DNA of 64,000 nt, taken from the NCBI GenBank assembly GCA_963693305.1, contig OY855905.1, positions 32,892,750 through 32,956,749 on the forward strand. Reading direction: 5' to 3'. The notes beneath the pieces are model-generated. The model was not told the DNA's origin. It was given only the letters and a program-made list of their open reading frames with translations, and ran no database searches. The stretch's first letter is position 1. Every line of letters starts with the position of its first letter. The stretch is from Meandrina meandrites. Taxonomy: Eukaryota > Cnidaria > Anthozoa > Scleractinia > Meandrinidae. The translations under genes and the position numbers were made by a program. Positions 1-10,553 of this stretch are shown piece after piece.

Positions 1-613
1 CGAAATTTCGAGGAACGAAAACCAATCAGACTGAGAAACAAAAACCAAAATGCTATATGGAACTAAGGAATCCTTTCTGTTTTCGAAGACTGCCCCCATA
101 CTTCTTAATTAAAGTGGGGAATATTATTCGCTTCGATAAAAATATATGGTTAGTCATAGCTGCTTGTCAAAAATTGTGTTATCAGTAGTCTACAGCTTCT
201 GTCAAATCTCATGTTATCGAAACAAAGGATTTTCTAGGGCCGTGTAGGTTATTTGCTTTCAATCGTCATTGCTTAAAAAGATCGGAATAAAATTGACAGA
301 AACAAATATTGAAAAAAAATTAAGACAGAATACCGATTGTTGATGCCCCGTCTAAGGCATTTATTGTTACATAATCAAATGGGAATTAAGTTTGGCTTCA
401 ATGCCGAAGTCAAAAGAAGTCAACACTAAGAAAGAACTTGTTAAAAATTCAGCTTGTGACTAAGTTCCGTTCAAGACAAAAAAGCCTGAAAACCATACCC
501 TATCGGGCCACACGTCCCCGTTAAGTCCTTATAGGAGAGTCCCCCCCCTCCCTCCCCCCCCCCCCCTCCGGGCTTAATCTAGTTTGTCGCATGTCAATCT
601 TCAGCCAAGAATA

Positions 614-669
614 TAGCCTGCGAACGCAGACGTATTTCCGGCCGGAAATACGTCTGCGTTCACAGGCTA
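614..669. mobile_element. 56-bp hairpin micro-MITE with 9-bp target duplication
   Basis: The whole element is an inverted repeat: two 28-bp arms differing at one position, starting TAGCCTGCGAACGCAGACGT and with no loop. It is flanked by CCAAGAATA (605-613) and CCAGGAATA (670-678), a 9-bp duplication with one mismatch. Nine-bp duplications are typical of Mutator-like transposases, so this is probably a minimal non-autonomous element. It shares its TAGCCTGC terminus with the elements at 2154 and 50112. Confidence 0.7.
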
Positions 670-770
670 CCAGGAATAAGGCACGAATGTTTTTGTATGA
701 ACGATTTCAATCAATCAGCGCTTAAGGAAAAAGTGCCAATTACTGTATGTGTTAATTGAATGTGTTTCTT

Positions 771-1827
771 CAGGACAACTCGGATTAATATTAATCGGAT
801 TAATATTAATCCTAATGATTATTATAATCCAGTAATGGATTATTATAATCCAGTAATAGATTATTATAATCCAGTAATAGATTATTATAATCTATTACTG
901 AGGTTTGAGCCGTGCCTTAATCTATTAGGATTAATATTAATCTTATGTAAGATTAATATTAATCTGATTAATATTAATATTAATCCTACTTAAATACTAA
1001 TATCAATATTAATCCTGATATATTAATCCTACATAGGATTCCTATTAATCGTACGGTATCTCCCCTGCTCCACTTTGCATCTTCAAGCACTAAGCTAGGA
1101 ATAAATACAAAGCTATGACCTATGATGTCCCACCATAATTAATTGCTTGAAACAGCTGAAATAGTTTTTACGTGAACTTTAAATCATATACAATATGTTT
1201 ACCATGTCAATTCCCAGATAATGTTTTCATCCACAAAAGGCGCCAAGAGACGGGAGAAATTCATGTTCATAGTTGCTATCGTGATATGCCGGCTCCGAAC
1301 CTCGAAAAAGTTCGTGTCTTTGAGATTGTCGCTATTTCTACGCAGCTGGTAGTTATTCCCTTTCTCAAGGTCCCCTTTTTATATAAAAGCACATGCCCAC
1401 GGCACGGATTTGCTGGCCCAGAGGTGCTTGCTCCTTTTCATTTACTTCTAGGGTCAACATCGTGGTATCTGCCAGCTCTAGCATATGCAAGTGATCGTCA
1501 TGTGACTGATGTGATCAGTGTTATGTCCCGTCAGTCCTGTGTTATGTCTGCAGTGTGTCTGTCATCAAAGCTGTATATCCGAACATTCGCGGGAAATTTA
1601 TCTCGATTATAATAGAGATTAATATTAATCCGGATGATATTATTAATAATAATCTAATCCTTCCAATTTTTTGCCGTGCCTTAATCTATTACTGGATTAT
1701 AATAATCTATTACTGGATTATAATAATCTATTACTGGATTATAATAATCTATTACCGGATTATAATAACCCTATTATAATCTATTATTATTATAATCCAC
1801 GGATTAATATTAATCCGAGTTGTCCTG
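771..1827. mobile_element. 1.06-kb non-autonomous DNA transposon with palindromic AT-rich ends
   Basis: It begins CAGGACAACTCGG and ends with the exact reverse complement, CCGAGTTGTCCTG. Both ends continue into arrays of ATTAATATTAAT palindromes and a repeated unit of the type ATTATAATCCAGTA (about 785-1010 and 1617-1812 in opposite orientation). TTTCTT flanks both sides (765-770 and 1828-1833). Reading frames inside come from repeat sequence and match no family I know. The superfamily is uncertain: the CAGG end resembles hAT, and an 8-bp reading of the duplication, TGTTTCTT, is possible if two bases overlap the terminus. Confidence 0.75.
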
Positions 1828-1949
1828 TTTCTTGCTCAAATGAAAGTAGCCTGATTGCGGGAGGAAATAGGAGACGGCTGCACGCAGGCTAGAATGAAAG
1901 CGAGTTATTAGTATTTTGAAGCTGTATTTTATTTACGTTTTACCGCCAG

Positions 1950-4900
1950 GGTGCCAGGTACCAAATTGCAAGAAATGCCATATCAAGCCGTATTTATGTG
2001 ACGAGTGTGACAATGGTTTTCACAAGGTTAAAGTACCCCTGGGTTATGCTTGTATGAGGAATCGATATCAAGGTTTGATCAAGTCAACAGATTACAAAAT
2101 AATTAAGTTAAAAATCACATATGGTTAACCGCAATCAGTCACCGAAAACACTCTAGCCTGCAGTGCAGGCGTATTTCGTGAGCGCATTCGAATGCATTTT
2201 GATCGGGCGCCATCTTGGATTCTTACTCGAGAGAGGATTGGGGATAGGAAAAAAGTGTCCTAGGATAGTAGGAGTGAGGCAGAAAAGGAAGTGAGGGGGG
2301 AGGGGGAGGGGAAGGAAAAATACTCCACCCCCTCTCCCCTCTCGCTTTTCCTCGCTTCCAAGCCTCTCTCTGCCCTGGCGCCCTCATCCAACATGGCGGC
2401 GAATCTACTCGATCGCGAACTAATACTACGCGCCCCCACGGAAAACGCCTGCACTGCAGGCTAAAAACACTCAAATGATATAGATATAGGAAATATAGGA
2501 TAGGAACTGCTAGCAACCGTGAAACTATGAATTAGTAGTAACCCTTGGGGAGTCGGTGTATCGGCAGTATTTTCTACTACCAGCGGTCAATCACACATAA
2601 AATATTAATGATTCAAAGTTTCACAGGTGCTACGCGGTTCCTATCAGTATATCTATATCACTTGTATACATACCGCGATTCACTATCTAAATTGCCCCAA
2701 GCTACTCTCGTCTGGCCTCGTACATAGCTTAGTCGGTAGCTAGAACGTCGGTAGATGTAATACGGAGGCGCGGGTTGAAACCCACCGGGATCAAGATTTT
2801 CTTTGCCTCGTGGTATCACTTCCAAATTTTATATATTTAATTTTTTATTTATTTAGCCATGTGGCTTATGGCTTCAGTTGCTGTTATTTTCGTGAACATG
2901 TAAATAAAAAAATATCCTTCGTTTGAGAGACCTGTCTAAGTAAACACAACCATCGTTTTCACTCAGTTACAGACTGCGTCCAGAACTGTAAGACATGTCA
3001 AAATAGGTTATCTTGCTCCGTTTGTGAAGATGGACATGCGCTTTACAAAGGCTTTGGAGGATGGGGTAACGGGCGCTGCACTAGGAAATGTCCAAAAGGT
3101 TACAAAACAGAGGTGAACCCCAGTGGTGGAAACAAATGTGTTAAGCGTAAGTACCTACGTTCGTAATCATAAGATATTGTCCTTCAGTAGCATTTTCGAA
3201 ACAATATATTAAAAAATGGGGACTAAACCTAATGCGAGAATTAAAGGCTAAAATCCAAGCTTTCCCCGACAAACGGCATCATCAAGGATAGGAAAAATAT
3301 TTCGCTTAGGCCAATATACAGATGTAAAGTAAAAAAGGGTAAGAAAACGCTGGTGTTCTAATTATCCTGAGACAATAATTGATCCTCCTCTAAGCCCCTC
3401 AATTCCTGTCCTCTGCCAGTAATTCGAGCCCAAAAATTCCGTGCTTAGCGACCTAATAAAGGCTTCAGGGAATCCGGGTCACGCCTTTGATAGAGCTGGG
3501 AATCATAACAAATAATTTAGAAAAGCTTATGATAACACTCATATCGTCAGTGTAACTGTCTGCTGTTTTTCCTTCTATAGAGTGCACCCCAAATTGCAAA
3601 ACGTGTCAAAGTAAGTTTTCCTGCTCCGTATGTGAAGATGGACATGCACTTCGAATTCACAAAGGCTTGTGGGGATGGGGTAACGGGCGCTGCACTAGGA
3701 AGTGTCCACAAGGTTACAAAACAGAGGTGAACCCCAGTGGTGGAAACAAATGTGTTAAGCGTAAGTACCTACTGCCAATCAGTAGCATTTTTGAAGTAAC
3801 AGATAAAAAGTTCAAATGAGGCCTAAACCTATTGCAAGAATAAAGGTTAAAATCCAAGCTTTCGCCGATCCACGGCATCAATATTTCGCTCAGGCCTATA
3901 TACAGATGTAAAGTAAAAATGTGTAAAAATCATAAGAATGGGAAAGAATACGCTGGTGTTCTCAATTTCCTGAGACAATAATTATTCGTCATTAATAAGC
4001 CCTTAATTCCTGTCCTCTGCGATTGATTCGAGCCCAAAATTCCGTGCCTAGCGACCTAATAAAGGCTTCAGGGAATCCAGGTCACGCCTTTGATTGAGCT
4101 GGGAATCATAACAAATCAGTCAGAAAAGCTTATGATAACACTCATTGATTTAGAAAAATCACAGCCTGCATGGCATACGGGATTTCGCAGCTACATTTCT
4201 TCATTCAGAAGCTCCGCCTCCGAAATAAAACACTCGTACGCGAAATCCCCCGAATATCCTCAGTACACACCCTTATATCCTCAGTGTAACTGTACAGAAT
4301 GCACCCTAAATTGTAAAACGTGTCAAAGTAAGTTTTCCTGCTTCGTATGTGAAGATGGACATGTTCAGCGTAAGTACCTAGGGTCGTGTACTGATTATCC
4401 TGAGACTTCAGTCGCTTGTCAATCCACAAAGCGCTTATTTCTGTTCCTGTGTGATTCGAGCCCGAAATTGCGTACTTGCGACATAGTAATAAATGCAAAG
4501 GGAATCTGGGTCGTGTCTTTAATCGATTGTTACTCGAGTGCAGGGAATCATAACGAAGTGACAAGCAATCAGAAACGCTAGGGACATCTCTGTGGTATTA
4601 CGTCATCAGTATTGTGTTCCTTACGCACTTCAGCTCCAAGGCTTCTTTTCACTGAGGATATAGAAATGACCACGTGACAGGAGACGTCTGTTTTCAACAG
4701 TTGGAAGACAAATTGAAACTGAAACCCTATCACTGTAATTTATTTCATCAGTGCAAACTGCTTATTCGGGTGATGAACAGAGATATTGGAATAAGTGAAT
4801 CTGATCGACTGATGGTTGACTTTTTACAAGTGTTCCAGCGATTCAGAAGACTTTTCTTCTTTTACCACCCAACGAGATATGTTCCAGCGTACACCCAGAC

Positions 4901-7900
4901 AAATCCGAATTGTACATCGAACAGATCTTACAGATATATGTAGCAATAATTTTAATAAACAACCAACTGCTGAAATGTCTTCTGAGTAACTGTTTGTTGT
5001 TTTTTTTTCCCGCTGTAGCATGCACCCCCAATTGCAAGACATGTCAAGGTAGATCATGCTCCGTATGTGAAGATGGACATGCGCTTCACAAAGCCTTTGG
5101 ACGATGGAGTAACGGGCAATGCGTTAAGAAATGTCCACCAGGTTACAAACCAGAGGTGAATCCCAGCGGTGGAAAAAAATGTGTTGAGCGTAAGTACCTA
5201 GGGTCGTGTACTAATTATTCTAAGACAAGAGTCGCTCGTCAATCCGGAAAGTGCTTATTTCTGTTCCTGTGTGTGATTCGAGCCCGAAAATTTAATACGT
5301 ACTTGAGACAAAGTAATTAATAAATGATATTACTGTAAAGGGAATAGGGTCATGTCTTTAATCGATTGTTACTCGAGTACAGGGAGTGACAAGCAATCAG
5401 AAACGCTAGGGAGATCTCTGTGGTATTACGTCATCAGTATTGTGTTTCTTACCCACTTAAGCCAAATCCCAGGCTCCTTTCAACTTACGATATATAGGAA
5501 TGACCACGGGACAGGAGACGTCTGTTTTCAACAGTAGGAAGAGCAAACTGCTTATTCAGGTGATGAACAGAGACCTTGGAATAAGTGAATCTGATCAACT
5601 GACAATATAGACTTTTTACAAGTTTTCCGGCGATTCGGAAGACATTTTAGTCTGAAATGTCAGTCGTCTTCTCTTCCTTACCCCCAGAGGAGGGGTGCGG
5701 GCAAGAAGAGGGGAAGGGGGTGGGGGGGGGGGGGGGGGGGTTCCCTCACATTTCAGACTAAAGACTTTTCTTCTTTTGCCTGGCCACCCAACGAGATATG
5801 TTTCACAGTACACCCAGAGAAATCCGAATTGAACATCGAATAGATACAGCTATTTCGAGAAAGGTTGTCGGAGAAAAGCATCAAGGTGCACGCGACAAGA
5901 CCGAAAGGTGGTCTGGGTATTCACTGGAATTTTGCATATTGGCCTAGAGGAAAGATACAAGTTTGTATTTTTGCATGTGGAGAATTTGTTTTTCCTCTCA
6001 GGAGGCCTATATCTGTAGCTTTACATTTACTGTCGCATGTCTTTGAGGGAGGGAAACTCTTATAAACTTCAGAGGGGTTAAACGTACCTTGTTTCTACAT
6101 GTCTGAAAAGAAAGAAATTTCTCATTAGTATTCAACACGTGCAGTAGCTCAATAGGTCTACCCATACTACCTTTCGGGATTGGCTTGTGCAGTTTTGTGC
6201 TTTTTTCCGACAACGTTTCTCGAAATAGCTGTATACACAGCAACAATCTTAAATAATAATATTAAGTTCCTGCCGTAGATCAATTGTCTCAGTTTAGGTT
6301 CCAGACCCTTTTCATAACAATATATAATAGTCGTTAAAATTTTGTAACGGTCATACTTTTGAAAATGTATGTTGCATAGCATACGAAACGTCAAGTTAGT
6401 AAAATGCGATTTTTCACAATGTTTATTACCGCTGTTTGTTTCATGTTTTTAATCAAGTTACGATGGCCTAAAACCAAGAGTCTATATGATAAAGCATTGA
6501 ACTGCTAAAATATCCTCTGTTTATCCTCTACGTTTTTTCCTACAGAGTGCACCCCAAATTGCAAGACATGTCAAAATAGGTTATCTTGCTCCGTTTGTGA
6601 AGATGGGCATGCGCTACACAAAGGCTTAGGACGATGGCGTAACGGGCGCTGCCTTCGAAAATGTCCACAAGGTTACAAAACAGAGGTGAACCCCGGTAGT
6701 GGAAACAGATGTGTTCAAAGTAAGTGTCTAACGTCGTGTTCTATTTGTCCTGCGCGAGAAATCACTTGTCTGTTATCGAGCGCCTTAATTAATTCATCAA
6801 AAACTGCGTAACTTGCGACATAGCAGTAAAGGTTTCATCTCTGCTGTACTTCGCCATTCACCGGTCTGTTTAATGACCGCTTCACCAAGAAATGTCCATA
6901 AGGTTACAAAACAGAGGTGAACCCGATGGGGGAAAAAAGCATTCAACGTATTAAGTCCTCTCTAGAGTTCAATATTATTTGATTTAATTAAAGCAGCTGT
7001 TAGTTTACCTTAAATTTGGTCACTGCACAGTTTGTAGTAAAGCAAAGCTCTTTCGACTTCTTAGTAATATCAGACCAAGGCTAAATAAGACAAGTTTGAA
7101 TCCTAAATTTTCGACATGATGACAGTACCCAATCTAGATCTTTTTTACTGCATCATCTTTTGTCTTCTCTTTTCTCTTAATCTGATGTAAATGTTTTCAT
7201 TTTATTGTTGTTCAGAGTGTCTGGTCAAGGAGTGCGAGTCCTGTCCTATCATGTGGGTCCCACAGAAGAAGTGTACCAGGTGCAAGCCTGGCTATTACAA
7301 GCTTTCCGTCGGCAAGCCATGGCATCAACGTGACTTCTGCTTCTCCCACTGTCCAGCAGGATATGTCCCAAAGACTGTGGCGGGTGTAGCTGAATGCCAA
7401 ATAAGTAAGAAAAACTGTTATGCCCTGTGCCCTCCCCCCCCCCCCCCCCCCCCCGAAAAAAAATACAGCTGTTTGACTCGTCACAGAACAATTCATCTCT
7501 TTCTTTGTGCATTAATACTCAGAGTATCAAAGATAACCGCCTCTAATCGTTCTTTGGCAGTTTGGCGTTCGAGAAGGAACGAACGCTAAACCGGCCGTAA
7601 GCAATGGCGGCTATATTTGTAGGCCAAGATGTAGGAGTGACAGACCAGGTATCCTTGATACGTATGCATACAAGTAACAAGTTATTAGTCTACCTTTGTT
7701 CTTAGTGAATGTAACAAGAGGTCTCTAGCTATCAAGCATTTTTGTTTCTTAGGTAAAGACACATTACAATAGCTTTGCCGCCATGGAAGATAATAAAAAA
7801 GGCCAAACGTTACAACGTAACAGCAGTTCTGTCATTCTTTGAGGGGTTTCGAATGGTCTTGCGAGCACAGGTTTTTCTTTGCGAGCAACGAGCATTTTGA

Positions 7901-8429
7901 AAAAAACACCTCCACTAAAAACTGAGCATGCGAGCACTTGTAAAAATAAGCGAGTACGAGCAAACGAAAACCACTAAAATTTTGCGAGCATTGCGAGCGG
8001 AAGCCTAATGTTTTGAGCACTGGAAAATTTTGAGGGACCATTCATGACCCCTTCTTTGCGTCAACTGGCGAGATGGAAATGAGCTGAAAGGCTGAGCTGA
8101 GTACAGCAGTTTAATTTAAACCAAGAAAATAATTTGGATCTGATTGCTTCCGTTCAGAACCTGAAACCACATCAGAAGAACCTACCGCTGAACCTGAATG
8201 GACGACTGCCGAGCCAGAGCCGATGACATCAGAAGAACCCACAACTGAACCCGACGACTCGACGACTCCCGAACCATTTACTATGCCTGAACCAAGTACT
8301 GAGCCCGAGCCGACTACAACAGAAGAGCCTAGGATCGACACCGACAGTTATACTACCGATCAAACAACCACACCAGAACCGATGACAGAGCCCGAAGCGA
8401 CTACTATATTTACAGATTTTTGGCCATAG
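1950..8429 (+). CDS. Secreted furin-like cysteine-repeat protein with Thr/Glu/Pro-rich tail (FU gene 1, 5' end not identified)
   Basis: Exons inferred from splice sites and phase: 1950-2072, 2973-3146, 3581-3760, 4298-4369, 5019-5189, 6546-6719, 7216-7404 and 8158-8429. Every internal junction is phase 1. Full-length repeat exons encode about 57-60 residues with the FU pattern, for example NCKTCQNRLSCSVCEDGHAL followed by GRC, KCP and NKCV. The last exon is about 90 codons of Thr, Glu and Pro with no membrane anchor, like an O-glycosylated stalk. FU repeats are known from furin, EGF/insulin receptors and R-spondins. No signal-peptide exon was found, so the 5' end is probably upstream or unrecognised. 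The 1950-2072 exon has a weak donor (GTTTGA) and is the least sure; exon 4298-4369 is truncated. The two downstream genes are paralogs. An extracellular role is inferred; the ligand is unknown. Confidence 0.75.
2154..2463. mobile_element. 310-bp Mutator-like MITE
   Basis: The terminal inverted repeats are TAGCCTGCAGTGCAGGCGT (2154-2172) and its exact complement (2445-2463). A perfect 9-bp target duplication, AAAACACTC, lies at 2145-2153 and 2464-2472. The internal sequence is purine/pyrimidine-biased with no coding potential. The site is an intron of FU gene 1. Confidence 0.85.
2475..2663. repeat. Imperfect inverted repeat
   Basis: About 60 bp at 2475-2535 (ATGATATAGATATAGG and onward) returns as an imperfect reverse complement at 2605-2663. 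It lies just beyond the preceding MITE in the same intron. No clear target duplication was found, so it may be a degraded element. Confidence 0.5.
2722..2800 (+). repeat. tRNA-derived SINE head
   Basis: TAGCTTAGTCGG (2725-2736) matches a polymerase III A box and GGGTTGAAACCC (about 2772-2783) matches a B box at roughly tRNA spacing. The sequence does not fold into a full cloverleaf with a paired acceptor stem, so a SINE is a better reading than a tRNA gene. Confidence 0.5.
4298..4369 (+). other. Internally truncated FU exon of gene 1
   Basis: It starts like its neighbours (CTLNCKTCQSKFSC) but jumps from GEDGH-equivalent position 24 straight to the donor-proximal bases and a normal GTAAGTACCT donor. 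About 100 bp carrying three cysteines is missing, leaving five. The 72-bp length keeps a phase-1 exon in frame. It could be spliced in with an unpaired cysteine or be skipped. Confidence 0.65.
5649..5772. repeat. Small inverted repeat with poly-G core
   Basis: TTTTAGTCTGAAATGT near 5652 returns as ACATTTCAGACTAAA near 5748. Between them are a G/A-rich stretch and an 18-base G run. It is probably a small MITE in an intron of FU gene 1; the boundaries are approximate. Confidence 0.5.
5847..6231. mobile_element. TA-flanked MITE, copy 1
   Basis: The ends are CAGCTATTTCGAGAAAGGTT and the complement of CAGCTATTTCGAGAAACGTT, flanked by TA on both sides (5845-5846, 6232-6233). A second copy lies at 49332-49758. 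TA flanks fit Tc1/mariner-type insertion. There is no transposase reading frame. It sits in an intron of FU gene 1. Confidence 0.75.
6870..6955 (+). pseudogene. Decayed FU exon fragment
   Basis: The stretch around 6890-6940 resembles the second half of the gene 1 repeat exons (AAATGTCCATAAGGTTACA, then CAGAGGTGAACCC). A TAA in the expected frame and a degraded 3' end replace the CV codons and donor. It is a dead piece of a former repeat exon inside the intron. Confidence 0.6.
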
Positions 8430-8716
8430 GCTATAGTCGTCGGCCGACAACGGTTTTTGCTAAGTTTCTTTTCCAAAGAAAAAGGCATAAATATATAAAT
8501 GCACCAGGAAAGTGTTTTAAAATTGTGTTTTTTTTTTTTCGGGGTGTGACTTCTTTGTTTTGTGTTTTGTTTGCTCAGTTTTCTAATATATTATAACTTA
8601 GCAGTATCTTGTAGACAACCTCAAGTAGATATGTAGCTCGCTGTCTTGTTGTTTAGTTGGATTGTTTGTTGGTTGTTATTTTTTATTTGTTATTAAGGTT
8701 TTGGTTGAGGTCATGC

Positions 8717-8722
8717 AATAAA
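8717..8722 (+). terminator. Polyadenylation signal of FU gene 1
   Basis: Canonical AATAAA about 290 bp after the stop codon at 8427-8429, followed by T/GT-rich sequence (TTCTTGCTTTG). It is the first full consensus downstream of the stop. Confidence 0.6.
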
Positions 8723-10292
8723 GTTCTTGCTTTGTTTATTTACAACTGTCGTCTTAAACCTGTCGTATTAAGGTGGGGGTAAACGTGAATTTGAGTAAAA
8801 TTTTAAGAGGTTTAAAGAAGGGATAGAAGAAAGAAAATAATTTTTGGAACACCACCAGACAGTTGACCCCCACGCAAGAGGGACATCCCAGGTTGTCAGG
8901 GGACTGAGAAAAACTGTCTCTTTACAAACATCCCCAAAAATCACCCGGAAAAATTTACAAAACACCGCTAAACTTTGCTTTGTGGGATGAGCTGAGGGTT
9001 TTGGGAATGCTTGAAACGGGAGCGAGATATTCGCATTAAACCCGAGTTAAGCGGTGGAAAAACGGGCTTCAGGTGTACCCGCGCGACAATTGCCACAGTT
9101 GACCCAGGACTGGCTAATATTTCCTGCAGTATTCCAGTGTTAGGACCGGCTCCTCCACTCCCAGTGCATAGAAGAACCATTTGGATCAATATCTGGGCGG
9201 ATAGTTCATCCTTTTTTTCTTTCGTGAAGTAAAACGTAGCCTGCAGAACATTCAACTTTAGTTCAGTAGTGGGGTAGAGAGCAGAGCACGAAGAAGGCCG
9301 ACGTGGAGCGACGAAAAGAAATTAAAAAAATAGGCAGTCTATGACTACATGTGCCTAGTGATAGCCTAGCATATAACGACAACATTCGGTAAGAAACGCT
9401 CGTCCACGGCCAGTGATCGAGGGAAGAATCATCAACACTTTCTTCAGTTTCTTTACCGATAAAGCAAGAAAATTCTCGAAAAATCCCTTCATGCTGCTTT
9501 TAAGATCAAATTCTTTGAAAATCCACCGAAAGTTGAGCCTGGCTCTAGAAGAAAAGTAACATAAATTTATCTTTAACATAGAAAACTTACCAACGTCGTT
9601 GAAGAAACGCGCAATGTGAGCCATGAAGCGAGTAAATGGCTGAAGTCAAATTGAGCTTCCGACTGTGACGTGTTAATTAGACGCGCTCATTACCAATTAC
9701 GAATTACGGACACACACGCGTGCACGATAACATAGTGCCTTGGGCTCTACGAGCCACTAGGCACAAAAATCGTCTCGCGCTCCATACTATAATGCCGGAT
9801 TTGAAGCTTTTAAACAGCATATCCCGTGACACCATTTGACCTCATTGAAGAATGAAAACGGAAACGGAAACGATGGACTATTGCCAAAGCTAATCGCTCC
9901 TTTTTTATTGTTTCAGAAAAGTAGGTGACGACAGACAGGTTATCAAATCATAACCGGGCGACGCACAAACAAGATTTTGTGCCAGCGCGCGACACCCAGG
10001 TAACCTGAGTATCAGGCTTTTATACGCAGGCAATGGCACTGCCAGCTACGAAGGTCTTCCTACTGTACACTAAGAAACTGAGTATTTTACTATAACGTGT
10101 AGTTGAAGGACATTGTTTCCTCTACATTTAGCCTGATGGGCAGTATTAAAATAACTAAGCACACAATGAGAGGGCTCTGTTGTTATGGTGCTTCCGATGG
10201 CATGACTGAAAATAAAGTTATGTATCATCGCATTCTTTTATTTCGGAAAATATCTTACGTACTTGCGAGATTGATCTTTCTTTGTAGAATTA

Positions 10293-10412
10293 GACTGGAC
10301 TGGACTGGACTGGCTGGATTTATAAAACATGTAATTGTAAAAGGTGGATTAGATGAAAATCGTGTTTGATCGATAACATGTTTTCAAATCCGGTCGAGCC
10401 AGTCCAGCCTGA
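10293..10412. repeat. Inverted repeat with GACTG tandem steps
   Basis: GACTGGACTGGACTGGCTGG near 10299 pairs with the complement near 10396-10410 (CCAGTCCAGCC). Internal ACATGT sequences also pair. It lies about 150 bp upstream of FU gene 2 and is a possible small MITE. Confidence 0.5.
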
Positions 10413-10553
10413 CGATTGCTTGTATTGTCCAAGTTCCAGACAGCCATTTATCTGAAAAAAAAACCGGTCTGACAGGTTTTGGTGGGATAAAGCTGCGTTG
10501 GATAATCATAATTTTAGTTTGGCGTTTGGATAGAACAAGACCCTTTCATCATC

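Larger units (their letters stand above)
8430..10553. other. Intergenic space between FU genes 1 and 2
   Basis: Holds the 3' UTR of FU gene 1 to about 8740. Beyond that I see no convincing exon. Short open frames around 8768-9624 lack domains and splice context. A TAGCCTGCAG motif at 9238 resembles the end of the hairpin element family, but no partner end was found. Confidence 0.5.

Noticed and set aside
1172..1612. 146-codon plus-strand open frame
   Set aside because: It lies wholly inside the 771-1827 transposon, has no domain, signal peptide or splice context, and its end runs into the AT-rich palindromic arrays.
7212..7512. Minus-strand frames with poly-Gly opposite an FU exon
   Set aside because: They are antisense to exon 7216-7404; the glycine run is the poly-C tract after the donor.
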